Assembly: GCA_035500455.1 (NCBI GenBank)
Contig: DATJXG010000310.1
Location: forward strand, 1 to 35,316
Source of the DNA: DATJXG01 sp035500455
GTDB taxonomy: Bacteria > Acidobacteriota > Terriglobia > Terriglobales > Acidobacteriaceae
Direction of reading: 5' to 3'
Length of the DNA stretch: 35,316 nt
Position 1 is the first letter of the stretch, and each line of letters begins with the position of its first letter. The notes beneath the pieces are model-generated. The model saw nothing but the letters and a program-made list of their open reading frames with translations. It was not told the origin of the DNA and did no database searches. The translations under genes and the position numbers were made by a program. Positions 24,088 through 33,020 of this stretch are shown here, in pieces.

Positions 24088-24169
24088 CGCAATCCTGACT
24101 TGCGCGCGGCGGGCGGGCCCTACGAGGCCGGTTCGCGCGGCGCTCTTTTTCCTAAAGGAGAAATAATCT

Positions 24170-24598
24170 ATGGCTTCGAAAAATGTAGAAACGGTTCGTG
24201 CTGCGCACGATAGCTGGAACAAGCGCGACTTTACGAGCCTCGTCCGCAACACGGCTGAGAACCTGGTGTACACCGATCACGCGCAAAACCGCACCATGAA
24301 CAGCCGCGACAAATTCCGCGAGTGGACCGAGTCCTGGGCCAAAACCTTCGCGGATGGGCGAATCATCAAACCGGATTACATCGACGCCGGCGATTTTGTG
24401 ATCGCCCGCTTCACTGTCGAAGGCACCAACGACGGCTCCCTTGGCTCCCTTAAGCCCACCGGGCGGCGGGTTTCCCTGCCGTTCTGTGAAATTATTCACT
24501 TCGATAAGCAGGGAAAAATAATTTCGGGCGGCTGCTACTACGATCAGTACACTCTCCTGACGCAACTCGGGCACGTCCAACAGTTGATGGCCGCGTGA
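24170..24598 (+). CDS. SnoaL-like / ester cyclase NTF2-fold protein
   Basis: This 142-residue protein has the NTF2-like pattern of SnoaL-type ester cyclases: VETVRAAHDSWNKRDF at the N terminus, TMNSRDKFREWTESWAKTFADGR in the middle, and FVIARFTVEGTNDG, LPFCEIIHFDKQGKIISGGCYYDQYTLL near the end. Members catalyse varied isomerisations or ring closures, or have no known activity; the substrate is unknown. AAGGAG lies 9 nt before the ATG. It is 82 bp after the ABM gene and no terminator is seen between, so the two are probably cotranscribed. A clear intrinsic terminator follows. Confidence 0.8.
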   Translation: MASKNVETVRAAHDSWNKRDFTSLVRNTAENLVYTDHAQNRTMNSRDKFREWTESWAKTFADGRIIKPDYIDAGDFVIARFTVEGTNDGSLGSLKPTGRRVSLPFCEIIHFDKQGKIISGGCYYDQYTLLTQLGHVQQLMAA

Positions 24599-24614
24599 TC
24601 CCAGGCTTATGAGG

Positions 24615-24643
24615 AAAAGGCGCGCCGCCACGGCGCGCCTTTT
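24615..24643 (+). terminator. Intrinsic terminator after the SnoaL-like gene
   Basis: Perfect 8-bp arms GGCGCGCC and GGCGCGCC (24619-24626 and 24632-24639) enclose GCCAC. AAAA precedes and TTTT follows, so it could work in both directions. It is the only textbook Rho-independent terminator I see in the window. Confidence 0.85.
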
Positions 24644-24650
24644 CTGCAGG

Positions 24651-24812
24651 CTGTCATCCAGAACGAAGCGAAGGATCCCATACCAGCGTCAAACTGCCGC
24701 GACACTGCGAGGCATTCTCTCCGCGCCGGCAGACAGAGCGTGGAGAAATGCCTGGCAGCGCTCGAGAAACTCGACGCTGGTGTGGGGTCCTTCGCTTCGC
24801 TCTGGATGACAG
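24651..24812. repeat. 162-bp GTCATCC imperfect hairpin element (MITE-like)
   Basis: The left end is CTGTCATCCAGAACGAAGCG; the complement of the right end is CTGTCATCCAGAGCGAAGCG. Pairing continues as AAGGATCCCATACCAGCGTC against AAGGACCCCACACCAGCGTC, about 40 bp with four mismatches. The inner part pairs more loosely through GGCATTCTCTCC/GGCATTTCTCC. Same family and same length as 15315-15477. Confidence 0.82.
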
Positions 24813-24955
24813 ATGTTATGTATGTACATATATGCAAATATAACCCCTCCCATCCCGCTAAGTGCTCAGACCCAGCGCTAGGGTTTGCGAGCCGGCGTTT
24901 CTCTTGCTACTCGCGTCGTCGGGCGCTACGGTCGGGGCCGGCGCTAGGGTTCCGC
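24813..24955. other. Convergent intergenic tail with an 11-bp direct repeat
   Basis: GCGCTAGGGTT occurs at 24875-24885 and again at 24941-24951, 66 bp apart. An AT-rich patch (TATGTATGTACATATATGC) lies near 24818. No gene is seen. The second repeat copy ends 5 bp before the end of the phosphoketolase gene. Confidence 0.45.
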
Positions 24956-27565
24956 CTATGAATCGGTGAACAGTTGCCCGCTGGGATGGCCTTTCGCCAG
25001 GGATGGCGGCCCGCTCGGGTCGGTGAAGTCCTTGGTCCAGTGCCAGTTTCTGATTTCGGGCATATCCTCCAGGTGCTCGCGAATGTACACGTTGTGTTCG
25101 TAGAGCTTGAGGTTGAAGGCGTCGATCACGTCAGAGACGCTGGAACGCAGCCGGGGAATGTATTTGAGCGCATCCACCGCCAGGTGGTAGCGGCTGATCT
25201 TGTTGAGGACCACCATATCGAAGGGAGTGGTGGTGCTACCTTTGTCGATGAAGCCGCGCACGTGGAAGCGGCCCTCGTTGGCGCGCCCGTGCACCATGCT
25301 GTGGATGGCCCAGCGATAGCCGTGATGAGCAAAGATGACGGGCGTGTTCTGGGTGAAGAGCGCTTCGAAAGAAATGTTGTCCATCCCGTGGGGATGATCG
25401 GTCGGACTCATAAGCACGCTGATATCGACTACGTTGACCACGCGCAGCTTGATGCCGGGCACATGCTTCTGCAACAGCCACGAAGCTGCCACGGTTTCCA
25501 GAGTGGGGACATCTCCGACGCAGGCCAGAATCACGTCGGGCGTGGTGCCGCCGTCGTTAGAGGCGAAATCCCATACTGAGGCGCCGCGCGAGCAATGGGC
25601 TACGGCTTCCTCCATGTTGAGCCATTGCAATTCGGGCTGCTTTCCGCATGTAACGACGTTTACGTAGTTACGGCTGCGCAGGCAGTGGTCGAAAACGCTG
25701 AGCAGGGTATTGGTATCGGGAGGATAGTACACGCGAATGATTTCGCTGCGGCGAGCGAGGGCGTTATCCACAAAGCCCGGCGCCTGGTGGCTGAAGCCGT
25801 TGTGATCATTGCGCCAGGCGTGGCTGGTGAGAAAAACATTCAGCGAAGCCAGCGGCTTGCGCCAGGGCAACTCGCGGCACTGCTCCAGCCATTTGGCGTG
25901 CTGCGTCACCATGGAGTCCACCACCTGGGCGAAAGCCTCATAGGACGTGAACACTCCGTGGCGGCCGGTGAGCAGGTAGCCTTCGAGCCAGCCTTCGCAG
26001 CAATGCTCGCTCAGCACTTCCATCACCCGGCCGCCGGGGCTGACGTGGTCGTCGAGCGGAATGATTTCGCCGGTGCTGCAGCGGTCGGTGACTTCGAACA
26101 CGGCGTTCAAGCGGTTGGAGTTGGTTTCGTCGGGACAGAAGAGCCGGAAGTTGTTGGGATGCGTCTTAATCACATCGCGGAAAAACTCGCCCAGCTTGCG
26201 AGGAGCCTCCGCGGCGACAGTTCCCGGGCTGGGCACGTCGAGCGCGTAGTTGGCAAAGTCGGGAAGATCGAGGCCGTCGAGCAGGCGACCGCCGTTCACA
26301 TGCGGATTGGCGCCCATCCGCAGATCGCCGCGGGGCGCGAGTTCGGCGAGTTCGGGCACAAGGCGACCGTTTTGATCGAAAAGATTTTCCGGTTGATAGC
26401 TCTTCATCCAGGCTTCGAGCAGCTTCATGTGCTCGGGGTTTTCGCGGACGTTGGCCAGGGGAACCTGATGGGCGCGGAAGGTGCCTTCGATGGGCACGCC
26501 ATCGACCACTTTCGGCCCAGTCCATCCCTTGGGCGTCCGCAGGATGATCATGGGCCAGACCGGCTTTTGATCCGGGCCGCGGTCGCGGGCGTGGTCCTGG
26601 ATGGAGCGGATTCCGTCGTAGCATTCATCCAGCGCCTGGGCGAGGAGTTGGTGCACGCTGGCGGGATCGTCGCCTTCGACGAAGTGCGGTTCGTAGCCGT
26701 GCCCTCGGTAGAGCGCCATGAGATCTTCGTCGTGAGTGCGACCTTCGACGGTAGGCCCCGAGATCTTGTAGCCGTTGAGATGAAGGATGGGCAGCACCGC
26801 GCCGTCGCGGCGCGGGTTGAGAAACCTTACGCCCTTCCAGCTTCCTTCGAGGGGACAGGTTTCGGCTTCGCCATCGCCCACCACGCAGGCTACGATCAGA
26901 TCGGGGTTATCGAAGGCGGCGCCGAAGGCGTGCACCAGTGCGTAGCCGAGTTCGCCGCCTTCGTGCATGGAGTTGGGCACGTGCGGGCCGCAGTGGCTGG
27001 GCACGCCGCGGGGAGTGGAGAATTCGCGGAACAGCAGGCGCATGCCGTTGGCGTCCTGCGTGACCTCGGGGTGAACTTCGGAGTACGTGCCTTCCAGGTA
27101 CGAGTGCGCGTTCAGCGAGGGGCCGCCGTGGCCCGGGCCGGAGATATAGATCACGTCAGCGTGGTGCTCTTTGATCAGGCGGTTGAGGTGGACGTAAATA
27201 AAATTCTGCCCGGCCGAAGTTCCCCAGTGGCCGAGCAGGCGCGGCTTGATCTGCTCCGGCTTGAGCGGCTCTTTGAGCAGGGGATTGTCGCTCAAGTAGA
27301 TTTGGCCGACCGTCAGATAGTTGGCGGCCTGCCAGTAGCGCTGCATGCGGTCGAGCATCTGCGGGGAAAGCGGGCCCTCGACCGCGCTCTTGCGAACCGC
27401 GCCGGATCTTTTTTTCTCGATGGCGGTGGAGAGGGCGGCATCGAATTCGAAGGTCTCCGCGGGCGAAACAGCGGTTTGCGATGGGGAAACTTGTTTGCCG
27501 CGCGGTTGCGGGGACTCTTCCGGGCTGCGTCTCGTCTTGCTCACTCTCACTGCTTTGGTTGCCAT
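24956..27565 (-). CDS. xfp: Xylulose-5-phosphate/fructose-6-phosphate phosphoketolase
   Basis: This 869-residue ThDP enzyme is complete. GHWGTSAGQNFIYVHLNRLI, ISGPGHGGPS, EGGELGYALVHAFGAAFDNPD and the ThDP motif VVGDGEAETCPLEGSW...LHLNGYKISGPT identify it. It splits xylulose-5-phosphate (and often fructose-6-phosphate) with phosphate to acetyl phosphate and a sugar phosphate in the cytoplasm. The family body (LSPQMLDRMQRYWQAANYL) begins at residue 66, so there is an extra N-terminal segment of about 65 residues rich in Ser, Pro, Arg and Lys; family members are usually near 790 residues. AAAGGA upstream supports the ATG at 27565. It follows acetate kinase by 13 bp, and its Shine-Dalgarno begins next to the kinase stop. 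The acetyl phosphate made here is the kinase's substrate. Confidence 0.95.
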   Translation of the reverse strand: MATKAVRVSKTRRSPEESPQPRGKQVSPSQTAVSPAETFEFDAALSTAIEKKRSGAVRKSAVEGPLSPQMLDRMQRYWQAANYLTVGQIYLSDNPLLKEPLKPEQIKPRLLGHWGTSAGQNFIYVHLNRLIKEHHADVIYISGPGHGGPSLNAHSYLEGTYSEVHPEVTQDANGMRLLFREFSTPRGVPSHCGPHVPNSMHEGGELGYALVHAFGAAFDNPDLIVACVVGDGEAETCPLEGSWKGVRFLNPRRDGAVLPILHLNGYKISGPTVEGRTHDEDLMALYRGHGYEPHFVEGDDPASVHQLLAQALDECYDGIRSIQDHARDRGPDQKPVWPMIILRTPKGWTGPKVVDGVPIEGTFRAHQVPLANVRENPEHMKLLEAWMKSYQPENLFDQNGRLVPELAELAPRGDLRMGANPHVNGGRLLDGLDLPDFANYALDVPSPGTVAAEAPRKLGEFFRDVIKTHPNNFRLFCPDETNSNRLNAVFEVTDRCSTGEIIPLDDHVSPGGRVMEVLSEHCCEGWLEGYLLTGRHGVFTSYEAFAQVVDSMVTQHAKWLEQCRELPWRKPLASLNVFLTSHAWRNDHNGFSHQAPGFVDNALARRSEIIRVYYPPDTNTLLSVFDHCLRSRNYVNVVTCGKQPELQWLNMEEAVAHCSRGASVWDFASNDGGTTPDVILACVGDVPTLETVAASWLLQKHVPGIKLRVVNVVDISVLMSPTDHPHGMDNISFEALFTQNTPVIFAHHGYRWAIHSMVHGRANEGRFHVRGFIDKGSTTTPFDMVVLNKISRYHLAVDALKYIPRLRSSVSDVIDAFNLKLYEHNVYIREHLEDMPEIRNWHWTKDFTDPSGPPSLAKGHPSGQLFTDS

Positions 27566-27578
27566 GGCAATTCCTTTC

Positions 27579-28769
27579 CTACCGGTTATGGCCTACGAGC
27601 CTGGCCGTGTGGCGGGCGATCATCAGTTCTTCATTGGTTTTGACGACGCGAACTCTTACCTGGCTGTCTTTTGCGGAAATTACCGGCGCGTTACCACGAT
27701 TGCCGGCGGGATCGAGCTTGATCCCGAGAAAATCGAGGCCGGAGCAGATGCTCTGGCGTACCGCGGGCGCGTGCTCGCCGATGCCCGCGGTAAAGACTAA
27801 AATGTCCAGCCCGCCAAGGGCGGCGGCATAAGCGCCGAGATATTTCTTGGCACGATTGCAGAAGAGCTCTACGGCGAGGGCGGCGTGCGGGTCGTTTTCC
27901 TCGCGCTCGAGCAAATCCTGCATGTCCTCGCTGATGCCGGAAATTCCCAGCAACCCCGATTCCTTGTTGAGCAATCGGTTGACGGCATGCGCGGTCATCT
28001 TTTCTTCTTCCATCAGATACAGCAGGGCGCCGGGATCGATATCGCCGCAGCGCGTGCCCATGAGCAAGCCGGCGGTGGGGGTGAAACCCATACTGGTGTC
28101 CACGCTGCGGCCGTGGTGAATCGCCGCCATGCTGGCGCCGTTGCCCAGGTGAGCGATCACCACGCGGCCGGCGGCCAGGCGGCCTTCCAGGCGGCACAAT
28201 TCCGACATCACGTATTCGTAAGAAAGTCCGTGAAAACCGTAGCGCTGAACGCCCTGGTCGTAAAAACGAAGAGGCAAGGGACAAATCCGCGCAACCTGCG
28301 GCATCTGGCGATGAAACGAAGTATCGAAGCATGCCACTTGAGGCAACGACGGATGCTCGCGCGCCACCGCCTCGATGGCGGCAATCGCCTGCGGGAGGTG
28401 GTCGGGATCGATCGGCACCAGTTCCTGCAGTGCCGACATCAGTTCCGGAGTGACTGCCTGCGGTTCAGTAAAGTGCGGACCGCCGTGAACCACGCGATGG
28501 CCGATGGCGTCGAATTTATGGTTTTCATCGCGCAGCCATGCCAGGGAGGAACTCAGCGCGGCCGCATGGTCGGGGAGATCAATGTCACGATCGACAAGCA
28601 CCTGGCTTTGAGAATTGACGGCGCGCATGTGCCCGCCCGGAATTCCGATGCGGCGCACTTCGAGCGAGAGGACAGCTTCCTCTGTTTCGCCGATCTGGTA
28701 CAGCGACACCTTCAGGCTGGATGAGCCGCTGTTGATCGCCAGAATTCGCTGTCGCGCATCCTGCGCCAT
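27579..28769 (-). CDS. ackA: Acetate kinase
   Basis: This 396-residue ASKHA kinase carries ILAINSGSSSLK at 9-20 (Asn13, Ser/Lys positions), GHRVVHGGPHFTEP with the substrate arginine, ACFDTSFH with the catalytic aspartate, RYGFHGLSYEYV, LGNGASMAAI, DTSMGFTPTAGLLMGTRCGDIDP and FTAGIGEHAP, all family signatures. It converts acetyl phosphate and ADP to acetate and ATP. Being directly upstream of phosphoketolase in one transcript, it forms the energy-conserving end of a phosphoketolase bypass. ATG at 28769 gives a normal start; only a weak AGG is seen upstream. The 137 bp before it (28770-28905) probably contain its promoter; I could not find good hexamers. Confidence 0.95.
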   Translation of the reverse strand: MAQDARQRILAINSGSSSLKVSLYQIGETEEAVLSLEVRRIGIPGGHMRAVNSQSQVLVDRDIDLPDHAAALSSSLAWLRDENHKFDAIGHRVVHGGPHFTEPQAVTPELMSALQELVPIDPDHLPQAIAAIEAVAREHPSLPQVACFDTSFHRQMPQVARICPLPLRFYDQGVQRYGFHGLSYEYVMSELCRLEGRLAAGRVVIAHLGNGASMAAIHHGRSVDTSMGFTPTAGLLMGTRCGDIDPGALLYLMEEEKMTAHAVNRLLNKESGLLGISGISEDMQDLLEREENDPHAALAVELFCNRAKKYLGAYAAALGGLDILVFTAGIGEHAPAVRQSICSGLDFLGIKLDPAGNRGNAPVISAKDSQVRVRVVKTNEELMIARHTARLVGHNR

Positions 28770-28905
28770 TGGGATACCTGGAGAGAAGGCTTGCTGATTA
28801 ACGATTGGTTGACTGTTTGAGCGATCGTGCCGCGGGGGTCCGGTGAATCAATCCCGTGGGTTTACTTTACTTTCTACTCTCACAAGTTTACGAAATTCAG
28901 CTTGA

Positions 28906-31431
28906 TTACGAAACCACGTCGGGCGCGCGATGCGCCGAAAGGCCGATTTTTGCGAGCAAACTTTTTTCCCGGGAATCGAAGATACGATAGGCCGCCAGCT
29001 TGATGCGGTCGTTCACCAGGAACCAGGCCAGGGCGTATCCCCAGACGACGAGCGCCCAGCGCCATCCGATCGGGGCCATGAACACGCCATAGACAGCGAT
29101 GAGGGTGGCCAGGAGCTGGGTACCGCCCACCGCGAGCAGAAGTATGGTTGCCGGCCGAATGGTCCAGAAGGCACGCCGGGTGCGGGTTACGAAGATGGTG
29201 AGATGGCCGGCGACGGAAAGCTTGAGATACATGAATGATTGAATAGCATCTCGCCCCAGGTGGAACACGCGTTCTCCCAGATAGAAAAGGCCGAACGAAG
29301 CCACGACTCCCGCGATGCCAAGAATAGTGGAGATGCCGAGCACTACCGGCATGTTCCAGGACTCGGGATGATTGGCGTAACGCACGCGATCGTAAGCGAT
29401 GGATAGAATCGCGCCGTCATTGAGGATGGCCAGCAAAACGATCATGACCGCGGTAACGGGATAAAAGTTGAAGGCCAGAATCGACAGCGTCATGAAGAAA
29501 AGCACGCGGATGGTTTCCGCGATGCGATAGATCGAGTAGCTGTTCATGCGCTGGAACATCTTGCGGCTCTCTTTGATCGAGTCAACGATCACGGACAAGC
29601 CGGGGTTGAGAAGGGCGATATCGGCGGCGGCGCGGGCCGCATCGGTGGCTCCGGAGACGGCGATTCCGGCGTTGGCCAGCTTGAGCGCGGGAGCGTCGTT
29701 CACGCCGTCGCCGGTCATGCCGACGATGTGCCCCGCCTTCTGCAGAACATCGACGATGTGAAACTTGTGTTCGGGGAATACCTGCGCGAAGCCGTCGGCC
29801 TGCTCAATGGACTGCGCCAATTGGCCTGCCTGGTAGTGTTTGGTCTCGGCGAGTGTAGAGGCATTCAGAATGTTCTGGCCCAGGCCGAGCTGGCGGGCCA
29901 TTTCCTTCGCGATGGCAAGCTGATCGCCGGTGACCATCTTTACCTCAATGCCCATTTCTGTGGCGGTGGCGATGGTTTCTTTGGAATCTACGCGCGGCGG
30001 ATCGAACAAGGGCAGCACGCCGAGAAAGCGCCATTGGCCGTTCTCGACGCTGCGGGCGACGCCCAGCGAGCGGAAGCCGCGGGCGGCGAATTCGTTCACC
30101 GCTTTTTCGGCCTTTGCCCGCACGTCGAGCGTATTGGCCGCGAGGTCGAGAATCACCTGGGCTGCTCCTTTGGTGACGCGGTACGTCGCGTTGTCCGGGC
30201 CGACCACCGTTGCCTCGGTGCGCTTGTGCACGGGATCGAAGGGCTGGAAGTGGGTCACGCGATAGGAATCGAGAACGCGCTTGTCCTTCAATCCGCCGAG
30301 AACGGCGAGGTCGATGGGATCCTGATTTTCCGCGCGGCTGGCCAGCGAGGCGGCGAGAACCACGTCTTCCGGGTGTGTGGTTCCCACGCAGAAGGGTTCG
30401 CCCATGGTGAGCTTGTTTTGGGTGAGGGTTCCGGTTTTGTCGGAGCAGAGAACGTCGATTCCCGCCAGCTCTTCCATCGCCGCTAGATGAGTGACTATGG
30501 CCTTCTTGCGCGCCAGGGTACGCGCGCCAACCGCCATGGTGACCGAGAGCACCGCGGGCATAGCGACCGGGACGGCGGCCACGGTGAGCACCAGCGCGAA
30601 CTGCAGCGTGGTGAGCATGTGGTCGCCGCGAAACAGTGCGACTCCGAGTATCAACGTCACCAGGCCGACGGCGATCAGGATGAGGTAGTCGCCGATCTTG
30701 AGCACGGCGCGCTGGAAGTGGCTGACGGTGTGGGCGGACTGCACCAGGTGGGCGGTTTTGCCGAAGTAGGTCTTGGGCCCGGTGGCGTACACCAGGGCGT
30801 CGATCTCACCCTGCTTGAGAACCGACCCCGAGTAAACCGCGTCGCCGGGCTTGCGGCTTACGGGCAGGGATTCTCCGGTCAGCGCCGATTGATCCACCTC
30901 TACCGGATCGCCTTCCAGCAGGCGCGCGTCGGCGGGGATGATGTCGCCGATGCGCAGTCGCATCAAATCGCCGGGGACAAGTTCGCGGGCGGGGATGGCG
31001 GTCCACTGGCCGTCGCGCTTCACCCGCGCCTGCAAGGCAAGCGTGGCTTTGAGCGCGGCGATGGCGTTGCCCGCCTGAAACTCTTCCCAGAAGCCCACGC
31101 CAGCGTTCATCAGAAGCAGCGCGAGAATGATGACGAAGTCCTCCCAATGGCGGACCAGCGCGGAAAGAACGGCGGCGACCTCGATCATCCAGGGGATGGG
31201 GCCCCAGAAATAGGAAAGGAATTTCAGCAGGGGATTGGTCTTGCTCTCAGGCAGTTCATTGAAGCCGTATTGCGCGATGCGGCTCTTGGCCTCGGCGCCA
31301 GTCAGGCCATCTGCCGGAGCGTGCAGACTGGCGCGCAGGTCAGTCAGGCTCAGGGATGCCAGGTTTTCTTTTCCACCCGGTGACGGGGGCGCGCTGGGTC
31401 GTGAGGCAGGGAGCTTGGGGCTGGCCGCCAT
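28906..31431 (-). CDS. P3A-type plasma-membrane proton-pumping ATPase
   Basis: The protein has 841 residues. It has the P-type ATPase actuator motif LTGESLPVS, the phosphorylation motif CSDKTGTLTQNK (Asp331), TGDGVNDAP, and membrane segments before and after. M4 reads VPVAMPAVLSVTMAVGA and M6 reads LLAILNDGAILSIAYDRV, with Asp672 in the place of the proton-acceptor aspartate of plant and fungal H+-ATPases (AILNDGT). These favour proton export over Ca2+, K+ or heavy metals. It lacks the long C-terminal autoinhibitory domain of plant pumps. I prefer ATG 31431 because GGAGGA lies 7 nt before it; GTG 31458 and ATG 31455 are further upstream, with no Shine-Dalgarno seen. It lies 136 bp upstream of ackA on the same strand, so acetate-derived ATP and proton export may be linked, which is inference. 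Confidence 0.9.
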   Translation of the reverse strand: MAASPKLPASRPSAPPSPGGKENLASLSLTDLRASLHAPADGLTGAEAKSRIAQYGFNELPESKTNPLLKFLSYFWGPIPWMIEVAAVLSALVRHWEDFVIILALLLMNAGVGFWEEFQAGNAIAALKATLALQARVKRDGQWTAIPARELVPGDLMRLRIGDIIPADARLLEGDPVEVDQSALTGESLPVSRKPGDAVYSGSVLKQGEIDALVYATGPKTYFGKTAHLVQSAHTVSHFQRAVLKIGDYLILIAVGLVTLILGVALFRGDHMLTTLQFALVLTVAAVPVAMPAVLSVTMAVGARTLARKKAIVTHLAAMEELAGIDVLCSDKTGTLTQNKLTMGEPFCVGTTHPEDVVLAASLASRAENQDPIDLAVLGGLKDKRVLDSYRVTHFQPFDPVHKRTEATVVGPDNATYRVTKGAAQVILDLAANTLDVRAKAEKAVNEFAARGFRSLGVARSVENGQWRFLGVLPLFDPPRVDSKETIATATEMGIEVKMVTGDQLAIAKEMARQLGLGQNILNASTLAETKHYQAGQLAQSIEQADGFAQVFPEHKFHIVDVLQKAGHIVGMTGDGVNDAPALKLANAGIAVSGATDAARAAADIALLNPGLSVIVDSIKESRKMFQRMNSYSIYRIAETIRVLFFMTLSILAFNFYPVTAVMIVLLAILNDGAILSIAYDRVRYANHPESWNMPVVLGISTILGIAGVVASFGLFYLGERVFHLGRDAIQSFMYLKLSVAGHLTIFVTRTRRAFWTIRPATILLLAVGGTQLLATLIAVYGVFMAPIGWRWALVVWGYALAWFLVNDRIKLAAYRIFDSREKSLLAKIGLSAHRAPDVVS

Positions 31432-31562
31432 ATATCTTCCTCCGGCCACCGGCATCACGCGGGTTGTAGAGCAGGGGAGCTGGTCCTTCCGCGTTCATGC
31501 CGGGCGGCTACATTGGTGATACCTCCACTTGGTTGAGTTGGTTGCGACCGAGTTAGCGAATT

Positions 31563-31578
31563 GCCGGCAAAGGCCGGC
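31563..31578 (-). terminator. Possible hairpin terminator between DUF4010 and ATPase genes
   Basis: GCCGGC occurs twice around AAAG. A stem of 6 bp with no T-tract makes this a weak call; the rest of the 31432-31657 gap shows no gene or clear promoter, only the ATPase Shine-Dalgarno next to its ATG. Confidence 0.3.
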
Positions 31579-31657
31579 TGCGAGAAGCGATTCTCAGAAA
31601 GTTAGATGCCCGCTAAGGCTGTTTCGTACGCTACGCGAGCGGCTTTCGCCGAAAATG

Positions 31658-32923
31658 CTACCACCCCAACCAGATTAAAGGGACGAGGCCCACGGCCGCA
31701 AGCGCGGTGAGGAATGCGAAGCTCTGCACGCCGGTCTTGCGGTCGGCGAGGCTGTAGGCGTAGATGCCTTTCACGAAGTTGTTGCTGGCGGCGGCGATCA
31801 GCACGGCGGCGGCGGCGACTTTCAGCGGGGTCACGGTTCCCCCGGCCTGGGTCATGCCCATGATGAAGGGATCGACGTCGGTGACACCCATGATGGCGGC
31901 GAGGGTGTTGACGCCGGCGCGTCCCAGATAAGTGACCGCGAGCTGAGTGGCGACGAGCATGATGAGGAACAGGCCGGCGAAGAGAAAGGCGGCGATCAGC
32001 TCGAGAGGATTTCTGGGTTGGAACTCGCGCTGCACAGCTTGCGCGCTGGGATCGGCGCGGCGCGTCCAGAGCCAGCCGCCACCGATGGCCGCGGCTGCCA
32101 TCAGCAGAAAGGGCAGCGCCAGCAGGGCCATAAGCTGGCGGTTAAAAAGGGCGAGCAGAGCGGCGAGGCGGAGATACATGACCCCGGAGGCGATGAGAAT
32201 GCCTCCCGAGAAAAGATGAGGATGCTGCTCGCGGGCGGCGCGGCGGGCCATCACCACCGTGGTGACGGTGGAGGAATAAGCGCCGCCGAGCAGCGCACCC
32301 AGAACCACGCCGCCACGCTGTTTGGCGAGTTTCTGCAGCACGTAACTGCCATAGGAGATAGCGCTCACTGCGACCACCACCAGCCAGGTCTTGAAGGGGT
32401 TGATGTGGAAGCGGCCCATTTCCTGGTTTGGCAGGACGGGGAGGATGACGCCCGTCAAGAGCAGAAACTTGGCGAAGGTCAGAATTTCCTGCGAAGGAAT
32501 GCGAACAGCGAGCTTTTCCAGGGCGGTTTTGAGGTCAAGCAGGAGCAGGCTGGCGACGCTCAGCGTAGTGGCAATCCAGAAATGCCCGTAGTAAACCAGG
32601 GCCCCGACCAAAAATGTTGCGAGGCCGGACATTTCCGAGGTTACGCCGGCGGTCTGCGAGGTCGAGATCTTGTGCCAGTAGGAGATGAGCAAAAACCCGG
32701 CGACCACGAGGAATCCGATGGTCAGCGGCAGCAGTTGCGTGCCCGAAATGAGGGCGATGGAATAGCCGATCAGGCCGATGATGGGGAAGGTACGGACGCC
32801 GCCGAAGGAGTAGGCCCCGGCCGTGGCTTTGTGCTCTTCCCGCTCCAGTCCCACCAGGAAAGACAGGAACAGCACCAGGACGATCTTGACGCCCTCGGGG
32901 GGAAGTCGCTGGTAGAGTTCCAC
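31658..32923 (-). CDS. MgtC/SapB-like and DUF4010 multi-pass membrane protein
   Basis: This 421-residue protein is mostly membrane segments (about ten to twelve). The N-terminal third matches the MgtC/SapB pattern: VLVLFLSFLVGLEREEHK followed by YSFGGVRTFPIIGLIGY. The remainder matches DUF4010, with KFLLLTGVILPVLPNQ, LGALLGGAYSSTVTTVVMARRA and ASNNFVKGIYAYSLADRK near the end. MgtC is linked to Mg2+ limitation and acid or phagosome survival; the role of this fused type is not established. Start is GTG at 32923 with GGAGG 12 nt upstream, a long spacing, so the start is only moderately sure. It lies upstream of the proton pump on the same strand, so an ion-homeostasis link is possible. Confidence 0.85.
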   Translation of the reverse strand: MELYQRLPPEGVKIVLVLFLSFLVGLEREEHKATAGAYSFGGVRTFPIIGLIGYSIALISGTQLLPLTIGFLVVAGFLLISYWHKISTSQTAGVTSEMSGLATFLVGALVYYGHFWIATTLSVASLLLLDLKTALEKLAVRIPSQEILTFAKFLLLTGVILPVLPNQEMGRFHINPFKTWLVVVAVSAISYGSYVLQKLAKQRGGVVLGALLGGAYSSTVTTVVMARRAAREQHPHLFSGGILIASGVMYLRLAALLALFNRQLMALLALPFLLMAAAAIGGGWLWTRRADPSAQAVQREFQPRNPLELIAAFLFAGLFLIMLVATQLAVTYLGRAGVNTLAAIMGVTDVDPFIMGMTQAGGTVTPLKVAAAAVLIAAASNNFVKGIYAYSLADRKTGVQSFAFLTALAAVGLVPLIWLGW

Positions 32924-33020
32924 TTGAATGTTTGGCCTCCGGGCGAAAGTCGGCAGAGAATTCTACACCGCCATAGGTATTGGGTTGCGAGTGTACCTTG
33001 CCGCCGGCGGTTGAACATCG

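Noticed and set aside
25595..27643. 682-codon open frame on the plus strand
   Set aside because: It is antisense to phosphoketolase, which has full family motifs. Long antisense frames are expected in GC-rich coding DNA.
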